Source: Chamaesiphon minutus PCC 6605
Lineage (GTDB): Bacteria > Cyanobacteriota > Cyanobacteriia > Cyanobacteriales > Chamaesiphonaceae
Assembly: GCF_000317145.1 (NCBI RefSeq)
Contig: NC_019697.1
Location: forward strand, 5,220,886 to 5,284,885
Direction: 5' to 3'
Length of the DNA stretch: 64,000 bases
Of the stretch, positions 30,340-38,333 are shown in pieces (position 1 is the stretch's first letter; each line of letters begins with the position of its first letter). The position numbers and the translations under genes are program-made. The notes beneath the pieces are model-generated. The model made no database searches. It had not been told where the DNA came from and saw only the letters and a program-made list of their open reading frames with translations.

Positions 30340-31347
30340 TCAATTGCCCCATTGAAAGATGGCAGCACCCCAACTCAAACCCGCACCGAAACCAGAAGTG
30401 GCGATCGTGTCGCCAGCTTGAATTTTACCAGCTCTGACCGCTTCATTGAGCGCGATCGGAATTGAAGCTGCGGAAGTATTGCCATATTTAGCAACATTAC
30501 TAACTACCTTTTCGGGCGCAATTTGCAGGCGTTCGGCGACAGCATCCATAATGCGTTGATTAGCTTGATGCAAGATCAACCAATCGATATCAGCACTAGT
30601 TAGATTGGCTTGATGGATGACTTTATCGATCGCATCGGGAACGCGATTGATGGCAAATCGATAGACTTCTTTGCCATTCATCGTAATGTATTGATACTTA
30701 CCTTGAGTCAGAGTAATACCGGGCAATAACTCGCGCAGTTCGGGTTTGAAAGCCAGATTGAGACACCGATTTTGGGTACCATCGCTGTTAATTTCAAAGC
30801 CTAATAAGCGATCGAGATTTGGATTGCCTTGCAGCAACACTGCACCCGCACCATCGCCAAATAATACGCAAGTATTGCGATCGTTCCAATCCACCCATCG
30901 CGACAACAGATCCGCACCAATTACCAGAATATTCCGATATACACCCGATCGAATAAATTGCGACGCAGTAACTACACCAAACACGAATCCCGAACAAGCT
31001 GCTGTCAAGTCAAAAGCTACCGCCCTCGTCGCGCCTAACTGCGCTTGAATCTGACAAGCCGTACCGAATAAGTCTTCAGAAGAAGAAGTCGCTAAGATAA
31101 TCATATCGACATCCGTCGCAACCATTCCCGCCATGTTTAGAGCCTGCTGTGCCGCTTGCGCCGCCAAACCAGCTAGCGACTCGCGATCGTGACTGATATG
31201 CCGCTGCCGAATTCCCGTGCGGCTAGAAATCCACTCATCAGAAGTATCTACCACCTGCGCTAATGCATCATTGAGTACTACAGTCTCTGGAGCAGCCGCA
31301 CCGCAGCCAATAAAGGTAACTCCCATGGATGTGTAGTTTGATGGCAT
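30340..31347 (-). CDS. fabH: 3-oxoacyl-ACP synthase III
   Basis: A 335-residue condensing enzyme that starts fatty-acid synthesis by joining acetyl-CoA to malonyl-ACP. The thiolase-fold triad is present: Cys in FDLTAACSGFVFG (C118), His in LILHQANQRIMD and Asn in KYGNTSAASIP. SSRTGIRQRH near the N-terminus is the CoA-binding Arg-rich loop. Start choice is open: the ATG at 31347 or the one at 31326 (MGVTFIG), since the upstream leader is a pyrimidine-rich tract with no Shine-Dalgarno. It lies between plsX and fabD, the conserved order. Confidence 0.96.
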   Translation of the reverse strand: MPSNYTSMGVTFIGCGAAAPETVVLNDALAQVVDTSDEWISSRTGIRQRHISHDRESLAGLAAQAAQQALNMAGMVATDVDMIILATSSSEDLFGTACQIQAQLGATRAVAFDLTAACSGFVFGVVTASQFIRSGVYRNILVIGADLLSRWVDWNDRNTCVLFGDGAGAVLLQGNPNLDRLLGFEINSDGTQNRCLNLAFKPELRELLPGITLTQGKYQYITMNGKEVYRFAINRVPDAIDKVIHQANLTSADIDWLILHQANQRIMDAVAERLQIAPEKVVSNVAKYGNTSAASIPIALNEAVRAGKIQAGDTIATSGFGAGLSWGAAIFQWGN

Positions 31348-31469
31348 TTAGGTAGAGGGTGGGGGTAGGGATTGGAAAAGAAGGGCAAAGGGGAAAGGGA
31401 AAAGGGGAAATTTTAAAATACTTTTACTCACATCTCGATCTACAAAGACCAGTAAAAGTGTAGATAGTG

Positions 31470-31530
31470 GGGTACCCACAAGGGGTACCCCTACAGGTTA
31501 ATTGTGTAGGGGTGCCCCTTGTGGGTACCC
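31470..31530. repeat. 26-bp-arm palindromic repeat (GGGTACCC...GGGTACCC)
   Basis: Left arm 31470-31495 and right arm 31505-31530 are complementary at 25 of 26 positions (the exception is a G-U pair) around a 9-nt loop. Each arm itself contains GGGTACCC or GGGGTACCCC, so alternative smaller hairpins are possible. It lies in the 270-bp gap between plsX and fabH and, if transcribed, would form a very stable structure inside that operon. Confidence 0.8.
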
Positions 31531-31620
31531 TGGGTTTACACTAAGCACTAGTATATTTCGACTGATGCAAGATGTGAGTTTACCCTTTAACCTTTCCCCC
31601 AACATCAATACAAATATCGA

Positions 31621-32676
31621 CTAGTCGCCAGCAACGGTAGTTTCTTTTCGAGGTGCGGTATCGCGAGTCGAAGATTGGATTTGGGCGATGATATTTTTAT
31701 CTACAGCACTCTTGGCAGAACGGATCGCATTCGCGATCGAAAAAGCATCCGAACTGCCATGACTGATAATGCAGACGCCTTCTACTCCTAATAGTAAACC
31801 ACCACCATGTTCGGCGGCATCGATGCGCTTCTTGAGCCGCTTGAGGTTGGGTTTGAGTAGAGCCGTACCGACTTTGCCATTTAGCCCCCGTGGTAGCTCT
31901 TCCTTGAGCATTTGCACGACGATATTGCCTACCGCTTCGGCAAACTTGAGCAAGATATTCCCCACGAAACCATCGCAGACGATCGTATCAAAATTGCCCG
32001 ACAGGACGTCGCGCCCTTCTGCATTGCCGACAAAATTAATATGCGGGTTCTGCTGCAAAATCTCGTGTGCTTCGAGAGCTACGGCATTACCTTTAGATTC
32101 TTCTTCGCCGATGTTTAATAGCCCCACCTTGGGAGATTCTACCCCCAGTACATACTGACTGTAGATCGAACCCATTACGGCAAATTGTTCGAGATATTTG
32201 GGACGACAATCGACATTTGCACCGACATCTAAAATTAATACCGACTTATCGGCACGATTGGTAGGAAATACCGCCGCAATTGCAGGTCTATCGATTCCCC
32301 TCAACCGTCCCAGTCTCAATAATGCGGCTGCCATCGCCGCGCCAGAATGCCCAGCCGAGACTACCGCATCGGCTTTACCATCTTTGACGAGCTGCATCGA
32401 TACATTGATCGAAGCCTTGGGCTTACGCCGCAGGGCACCCAGCGGTTCTTCGTGCATTTCGATCGTCCCTTCGGCGGGGACGACCTCGATTTTAGGAGCG
32501 TTGGGATGCCGATCGAGACAAGCCTGAATTCGATCGGGATCGCCGACCAAGATGACGTCTACATCTGCTAATTCTGTTTGGGCCAGGATCGCACCCGCGA
32601 CGATGGCGGCGGGTGCATCATCCCCACCCATTGCGTCAAGTGCGATGCGTGCGCGAGTTGAAGCCATTGATGCCAC
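31621..32676 (-). CDS. plsX: Phosphate acyltransferase PlsX
   Basis: A 351-residue peripheral membrane enzyme making acyl-phosphate from acyl-ACP, the donor for the PlsY step of phospholipid and glycolipid synthesis. RIALDAMGGDDAPAAIVAGA opens the protein, and VSAGHSGAAMAAALLRLGRLRGIDRPAIA, LLDVGANVDC-type (LILDVGANVDCRPKYLEQFA), and CDGFVGNILLKFAEAV are the family blocks. The tail after about residue 330 is a divergent Ser/Thr-rich segment. It is the first gene of the plsX-fabH-fabD group. A palindromic repeat separates it from fabH. Confidence 0.96.
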   Translation of the reverse strand: MASMASTRARIALDAMGGDDAPAAIVAGAILAQTELADVDVILVGDPDRIQACLDRHPNAPKIEVVPAEGTIEMHEEPLGALRRKPKASINVSMQLVKDGKADAVVSAGHSGAAMAAALLRLGRLRGIDRPAIAAVFPTNRADKSVLILDVGANVDCRPKYLEQFAVMGSIYSQYVLGVESPKVGLLNIGEEESKGNAVALEAHEILQQNPHINFVGNAEGRDVLSGNFDTIVCDGFVGNILLKFAEAVGNIVVQMLKEELPRGLNGKVGTALLKPNLKRLKKRIDAAEHGGGLLLGVEGVCIISHGSSDAFSIANAIRSAKSAVDKNIIAQIQSSTRDTAPRKETTVAGD

Positions 32677-32805
32677 TTAAGTAGAAACCATCCGAATTCT
32701 ACCAGAATATGGCCACCAGTCACACGATCGAACGGAAACATACTAGCTCAATTTGCTAGTAATGGTTTTTGGCTTTGCTGGAGTGATGTATGAAAGGCTA
32801 GGCAG

Positions 32806-32857
32806 GAAAGCGGGGAGCGGGGAGGAGGTAAGTAAATTAAAAGAGTAACAGCTTAAG
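32806..32857 (+). repeat. About 50-bp dispersed repeat, copy A
   Basis: A G-rich head (GGGGAGCGGGGAGGAGG) followed by TAAGTAAATT and TAACAGCTTA. The same arrangement recurs in reverse at 47712-47765 and in part at 40443-40476. It lies in the 383-bp gap between plsX and ileS, whose only other feature is the hairpin at 33011. Confidence 0.7.
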
Positions 32858-33010
32858 ACGTTTCAGGAATACTTAACCACTGAGGAGATATTCGATCGAG
32901 CTGATGTTGCAGATGATTTGGTGTCTGACAGAATATCTACCAAAGTTAACACTGGTGGATGCAAGTTGGGTGGGAGAAATACTCGATCGATTGGTTGATT
33001 TAGATGCAAA

Positions 33011-33041
33011 TATCCCCAAGTTCTTTAAAAACTTGGGGATA
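33011..33041. terminator. Hairpin at the 3' end of ileS
   Basis: A perfect 12-bp stem TATCCCCAAGTT/AACTTGGGGATA with a 7-nt loop begins 19 nt after the ileS stop. No long U run follows on the minus strand, so it may protect the 3' end or terminate weakly. Confidence 0.6.
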
Positions 33042-33059
33042 CTTAGAGGCTATTATTTA

Positions 33060-36000
33060 CTAGAACTTACCAGCTAACGCATCCACACATCGATCGCAAA
33101 TTACTGGATGTTCGCTATTTTGACCGACTGTAGGTGAATAGTTCCAGCAGCGATCGCACTTGGTACCATCAGCATTTACTACACCAATTTTACCAGTTTC
33201 AACAGTTGTTTGATGTTGCAAACCTTCTAGTCGGCTAGCATCATCGATTAACTCGACTTGCGATGCGAGGAAAAAGTATCGCAATTCGTCAATGCCATTA
33301 GATGCATTTTGGGGTGCGGCTGGTTTCGTCGGGACATGTACGGGTGTATTTGGGATTAATTCGCCTGAGTCTTCGATCGCCGATACCGTCCGTTCGGTGT
33401 AATATTGTGCGCCGATGATGTAATCCTTGTAGGCGATCGCGCGATCGAATGTTTGTTTGCGTTTCTCTTTGGTTAACAAATTACGCACTACGAATAAGCC
33501 GCTCATCACCATCCCGACGCCTTGGAGAGTCGTTTCTACAAATGGAACCCGATTAACGATATCGAGCAATCCGATCGCGATATACAATCCAAATGCTCCG
33601 GTTAATACCAGGAGAATATTGCCAATCAATCGCCAACCTTTACTATATGCTTCGATCGCTGTGGCAATGCTACCAGTTACGACGTTACCCCCGCTGTGCA
33701 ATACTTCTTGAATGAGTGGCAGCGGCGAGGCATTAACTAATTTATCGATCGTCGGTGTCCGAGAAGTAGTCGCACTAACTACCACTCCCCCCCTCATACT
33801 ACCCTCCTGGGAAGGGCTGGGGGTGGGTGTCGTGGGTTCCGTGGGTTCCGAATGCGCCGAAAATGCTCTCAACTTCGCTTTGAGTTCCGGATCGCTCACT
33901 TGCAATAATACCTTTGCCTCTAGGCTAGAACCGATCGCTTTATCGGTGCGCGCCTGTTCCATCACCTTGTTGACATCTGTCCGCAGGTCGCGAATTTTGT
34001 CCCAATTGAGGGCTAAATCCGGCTGTAACCATTGCGGATCGAGTTTGACCCAGCCAGACTCAAATACAGATTTATAAGGGGTTTGGTAGGGCAAATACTG
34101 CCAGATATCTTCTGCCATGTGACAGAGGACGGGGGCAATCGCGCGGGTGAGATTTTCGAGGATAATTGCCAAGACTGTCTGACAACTGCGACGCCGGAAG
34201 GATGTCGGCGCGCTGATGTAGAGGCGATCTTTGGCGATATCTAGATAGAAGTTGGACAGATCGACGATGCAGAAATTCTGAACTAGTTGGAAGAATTTAA
34301 AGAATTGATATCGATCGAATGCTTCGGTGATTTCGGCTAATACCACACTCATCCGGTGCAGCATATATCGATCGAGTTCGGCTAATTCAGCATAAGGCAC
34401 GGCATCTTTTGCTGGATCGAAGTCGTGGATATTTCCGAGCAGGAATCGCGCTGTATTCCGAATTTTGCGGGAAGCATCAGATAATTGTTTGAGGATATTG
34501 GGGCCGATTCTGACTTCAGTCGCATAATCGACCGATGATACCCACAAGCGGACGAGATCGGCTCCATAAGCCGGATCTTTCTGCTGGTTTTTGCCGCCAT
34601 CCATCACCACCATTGGGTCGATGATATTGCCCAATGATTTACTCATTTTCTCGCCTTTCTCATCCAATACGAAGCCATGGGTGAGGACGGTTTTAAATGG
34701 TGCGATGCCATTATTAGCGACGCTAGTGAGCAAACTCGATTGGAACCAACCCCGATGTTGATCGGAGCCTTCGAGATACATATCGACTGGATAGATTAAA
34801 TTATCTCGTTGGTTGGCAACCGCCGCCCAGGAGGAGCCAGAATCGAACCAGACATCCATGGTGTCGGTACCTTTGATATAGGTACGGCCATTATGACGAT
34901 GAGATTCGGGTAATAGTTCTTCAACAGACATGGAGTACCACGCATCGGAACCATGTTCGCGGAAGATGTTTTGGACGTGGTTAATCGATGCTTCTGTTAG
35001 TAATGGTTCGTTGGTTTCAGCATCATAAAAAACGGGAATTGGTACGCCCCAATTGCGCTGACGAGAGATGCACCAATCCGATCGTTCGGCGACCATGGGC
35101 GTGATCCGATTCTCACCTTGAGCGGGAATCCATTCGACTTCGGAAATCGCTTTTAGTGCTGCTTCTTTAAACCCTTTAACCGATGCAAACCACTGTTCGG
35201 TAGCACGGAAAATTGTCGGCTTTTTGGTACGCCAATCGTAGGGATATTTATGTGCGTATGATTCCTCTTTAATTAGCGATCGAGCTTCGATTAAGGCTTG
35301 AATGACTAATTCATTACCATCGCCTAAAACATTCGCACCTTTTAATAGTTCTCCGGCTTCGTCGGTAAAATTACCATCGCCATCGACAGGTGCCAGAATT
35401 GACAAACCGTACTTCTGACCGACGATATAATCTTCTTGACCGTGCCCTGGGGCGGTATGTACCAACCCAGTCCCGGATTCTGTCGTGATATAGTCGCCGC
35501 CGATAATCACCGGACTGTGGCGATCGTAGAGCGGATGTTTGTAAGTAGTATGTTCTAAATCTGCACCTTTGATTTCGGCTTTGGTAGTTAGATGCAGGTT
35601 AAATTTAGCAGCTAATCCTTCGACCATATCGGCAGCCACGATCGCATATTTGCAGCCATCGTATTTATTATCTTCTGGTGCGGCAACTTCGACGATCGCG
35701 TAGTTGAGATCGGGATTTACCGCCACGGCTAAATTCGCCGGAATCGTCCAAGGGGTAGTCGTCCAGATTGCGACTGCTAAATCTTCCTGAAATGGTTCTA
35801 AAATTGCCTTAGCAGCATCGGCAACCTGCGTGACCTTAAATGCAGCGAAGATACTCCGCGAGACGTGTCCTTCGGGATATTCTAGCTCTGCTTCTGCCAG
35901 AGCCGTCTTGGAACTGGGACTCCAATGCACGGGTTTCAAGCCGCGATAGATATAGCCTTCGAGCACCATTTTTCCGAACACGCCAACTTGTGCCGCTTCA

Positions 36001-36491
36001 TATTCGGGTTGCAGGGTGAGATAGGGCTTATCCCATTCCCCCCAGACACCCAGCCGCTTGAAGCCGATCTTTTGTTCTTCTACCGTTTTGAGCGCGAATG
36101 CTGCCGCTTTCTGCCGTAGTTCCAGCGGTGTCAAACTCAGACGTTCCGCTGGCTTCATATCTTGGATGACTTTAAGCTCGATCGGTAGTCCGTGACAATC
36201 CCATCCCGGCACGTAGCGGACTTTGCGCCCTTTGAGCAGTTGGTAACGGTTGATGATATCTTTGAGCGTTTTATTCAGCGCGTGACCCATATGCAGCGAG
36301 CCATTAGCGTATGGAGGGCCATCGTGCAGCACAAAAATCTCGCCAGGGTTGGACTGTGACAGTCGTTCAAAAATTTGCTCGTCTGCCCAGAATTTTTGCA
36401 GTTCGGGTTCGCGAATGACAGCGTTAGCGCGCATGTCAAACTTAGTCTGGGGTAGGTTTACCGTATTTTTGTAACTTCCTGGTGCTGTCAC
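33060..36491 (-). CDS. ileS: Isoleucyl-tRNA synthetase with inserted CAAD-type membrane domain
   Basis: A class I synthetase of 1143 residues, about 180 longer than most IleRS. The catalytic part has GSLHMGHALNKT (HIGH), WDCHGLPIE, the editing-domain region and KMSKSLGN (KMSKS). The C-terminal zinc finger CDRC...CDRC (about residues 1112-1132) is intact. Between the anticodon-binding helices and this finger, about residues 878-1050 are an insertion: a Pro/Ser/Thr-rich linker, an amphipathic segment, two membrane helices (about 957-977 and 983-1003, separated by NRVPF) and a basic tail. This fits the CAAD domain that anchors several cyanobacterial synthetases to thylakoid membranes. The linker PTPSPSQEGSMRGG is encoded by a dispersed-repeat-like DNA segment. 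Confidence 0.93.
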   Translation of the reverse strand: MTAPGSYKNTVNLPQTKFDMRANAVIREPELQKFWADEQIFERLSQSNPGEIFVLHDGPPYANGSLHMGHALNKTLKDIINRYQLLKGRKVRYVPGWDCHGLPIELKVIQDMKPAERLSLTPLELRQKAAAFALKTVEEQKIGFKRLGVWGEWDKPYLTLQPEYEAAQVGVFGKMVLEGYIYRGLKPVHWSPSSKTALAEAELEYPEGHVSRSIFAAFKVTQVADAAKAILEPFQEDLAVAIWTTTPWTIPANLAVAVNPDLNYAIVEVAAPEDNKYDGCKYAIVAADMVEGLAAKFNLHLTTKAEIKGADLEHTTYKHPLYDRHSPVIIGGDYITTESGTGLVHTAPGHGQEDYIVGQKYGLSILAPVDGDGNFTDEAGELLKGANVLGDGNELVIQALIEARSLIKEESYAHKYPYDWRTKKPTIFRATEQWFASVKGFKEAALKAISEVEWIPAQGENRITPMVAERSDWCISRQRNWGVPIPVFYDAETNEPLLTEASINHVQNIFREHGSDAWYSMSVEELLPESHRHNGRTYIKGTDTMDVWFDSGSSWAAVANQRDNLIYPVDMYLEGSDQHRGWFQSSLLTSVANNGIAPFKTVLTHGFVLDEKGEKMSKSLGNIIDPMVVMDGGKNQQKDPAYGADLVRLWVSSVDYATEVRIGPNILKQLSDASRKIRNTARFLLGNIHDFDPAKDAVPYAELAELDRYMLHRMSVVLAEITEAFDRYQFFKFFQLVQNFCIVDLSNFYLDIAKDRLYISAPTSFRRRSCQTVLAIILENLTRAIAPVLCHMAEDIWQYLPYQTPYKSVFESGWVKLDPQWLQPDLALNWDKIRDLRTDVNKVMEQARTDKAIGSSLEAKVLLQVSDPELKAKLRAFSAHSEPTEPTTPTPSPSQEGSMRGGVVVSATTSRTPTIDKLVNASPLPLIQEVLHSGGNVVTGSIATAIEAYSKGWRLIGNILLVLTGAFGLYIAIGLLDIVNRVPFVETTLQGVGMVMSGLFVVRNLLTKEKRKQTFDRAIAYKDYIIGAQYYTERTVSAIEDSGELIPNTPVHVPTKPAAPQNASNGIDELRYFFLASQVELIDDASRLEGLQHQTTVETGKIGVVNADGTKCDRCWNYSPTVGQNSEHPVICDRCVDALAGKF

Positions 36492-36569
36492 AGTAGTAAA
36501 TGCTCGATTGTTTGTATCCGTATATTATAGGCTTACAGGTGGAGGTATGGCCGATTCGATCGCTAGTCT

Positions 36570-38195
36570 TTAAAGGACACTATCTGCTTGCGACCAGGTA
36601 AACCGAAAAGTCGTCCCTCGACCGAGTTCGGATTCAATTGCGATCTCGCCACCATGACTGTGGACGAGCTTTTTGACAATCGATAATCCGATCCCGGTAT
36701 TTTCCTGTCGGTCTCGCTCGACTAAAGTTTGGAAAATATCAAACACCCGATCGAAATCGGCTGCGGGAATGCCTGGGCCATCATCTGTCACCGCAAATTT
36801 CCACAAATCTGCTTGAAGCTGGGCGGTAATCTGAATGTGTCCATCAGTGCGGTCGTGATGTTTGTAAGCATTACCGATTAAATTAGCAAAGACTTGGCTT
36901 AGAAGTAAGCGATTAGTGACGATCGGCGGTAGATTTGTGGGTAAATCGATCCTAAAACTGTCCGAAATGTTCAGAGAATCGATAATTTCTGCTAATAAAT
37001 CCTCAATCGCAAAAGTTGTCAAACTTACCTCAGTCTGACCGACACGGGCGTAATCGAGCAAACCATCGATTAAAGATGTCATCCGGACTACCCGCGATCG
37101 CATTAAGTTTAGGTAATTTTGGGTTTCAGCACCAATTTTTTCAGCCAGACTCTCTTCAATCCATTCCGAGAGATTGGCAATTCCGCGCAGGGGTGCTTTG
37201 AGATCGTGAGAAACAATATAAGCAAACTGGTCTAATTCTTGATTGCGTCGTTCGAGTAGGGCAGTGGTTTTGGCAAGTTTGAGCGTCTGCTCTTGGAGAG
37301 AAAGTTCGGTCTGCTTGCGCTCTGTAACCTCACAGATGATGCCAAGCATTCGATCGGCCCGATCGTTGTTGTAGTAAGATCTACCAAATGCGTCGAGCCA
37401 GTGGATACTACCATCTGGCCAAATTACTCTGTACTGTGTTACAAAATCACTGTGAGTAGTAACTGCCAGTTCGAGTGCTGCTTTGACTGCGGGCAAATCT
37501 TCAGGATGAACTCGTCGTTCCCAATCTGCATATGAGTACTCCGCCGCGCTGAATGTATAGCCCAGCATCTTCGCATGATAGTCATTCCAGACCAATTTTT
37601 TGGTGACTAAGTTCCAGTCAAAAACACCCATTCGCGCAGCATCGGTCGCTAGTGTCATCCGTTCGGCCAAATTTCTAGTCAAAAGCATCGCGGCTTCTAG
37701 TTCTAGCGTCCGTGCAGCCACCCGTGCTTCTAGTTCGTCATTAACTTGTTGAAGTTGGGCTTCAACTAACTCACGAGCGCGGATTTGCTGCTCTAGTGCC
37801 TGATTTGTCGCTGCTAACTGCGCTGGACTCGGCAGCAGCAAAGCTTGTGGAATCAATTTCACCAATACTAGGGCAGTATAAGCAGAAACGATACCAGTAG
37901 CAGCTTTCACAGTGCCGGAGAGCCAGTATACTGGATGCCACAGCGTCCAGACCTCTAACAGGTGAGTAGTCCCGCACAGAATAATAAATGCCCCAAATAG
38001 ATTAAAAATCCAATTAAAGGGTAGATCTTCGCGTTTTTCAACGAAATGAAATAAAGTCAATGGAATCGAAAAATAGGCAATCGCGGTCGTTAGATCCGAT
38101 ATCAGATGTAATCCTACTAATTCGGTTTTCCACAGGTAACAATGTCCGTGGGGAATAAAAAATTCTGACATCAATAGGTGTGTGAAATATTCCAT
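36570..38195 (-). CDS. Ethylene-receptor-type hybrid-membrane sensor histidine kinase
   Basis: A 541-residue kinase. The N-terminal three-helix membrane domain (about residues 28-118) matches the ethylene-binding domain of plant ETR1 and cyanobacterial SynEtr1: D34, Y41, P45, I71, C74 and H78 have the same spacing as ETR1 D25, Y32, P36, I62, C65 and H69, the last Cys/His pair binding Cu(I). A coiled coil (about 125-175), a PAS fold with PAC tail (about 176-296), and a HisKA/HATPase module follow: H330 in VSHDLKAPL, N438 and N442 in FANLIGNAYKH, DDGPGIP (471-477) and GIGLS (501-505). There is no receiver domain and no adjacent response regulator. An IS4 element is inserted 138 bp upstream of the start. 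Confidence 0.9.
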   Translation of the reverse strand: MEYFTHLLMSEFFIPHGHCYLWKTELVGLHLISDLTTAIAYFSIPLTLFHFVEKREDLPFNWIFNLFGAFIILCGTTHLLEVWTLWHPVYWLSGTVKAATGIVSAYTALVLVKLIPQALLLPSPAQLAATNQALEQQIRARELVEAQLQQVNDELEARVAARTLELEAAMLLTRNLAERMTLATDAARMGVFDWNLVTKKLVWNDYHAKMLGYTFSAAEYSYADWERRVHPEDLPAVKAALELAVTTHSDFVTQYRVIWPDGSIHWLDAFGRSYYNNDRADRMLGIICEVTERKQTELSLQEQTLKLAKTTALLERRNQELDQFAYIVSHDLKAPLRGIANLSEWIEESLAEKIGAETQNYLNLMRSRVVRMTSLIDGLLDYARVGQTEVSLTTFAIEDLLAEIIDSLNISDSFRIDLPTNLPPIVTNRLLLSQVFANLIGNAYKHHDRTDGHIQITAQLQADLWKFAVTDDGPGIPAADFDRVFDIFQTLVERDRQENTGIGLSIVKKLVHSHGGEIAIESELGRGTTFRFTWSQADSVL

Positions 38196-38333
38196 TATCG
38201 ATTTAGATATATGTATCTCCGCTGATTTACTTAGATGAAAAATCTACTTCAGCACGACGAAACTATCGAAAGTGACTGCGAACGCTCCAATATTAAAACA
38301 TTTAATGTTAGGGCAAAACATTATACTTAAAAT

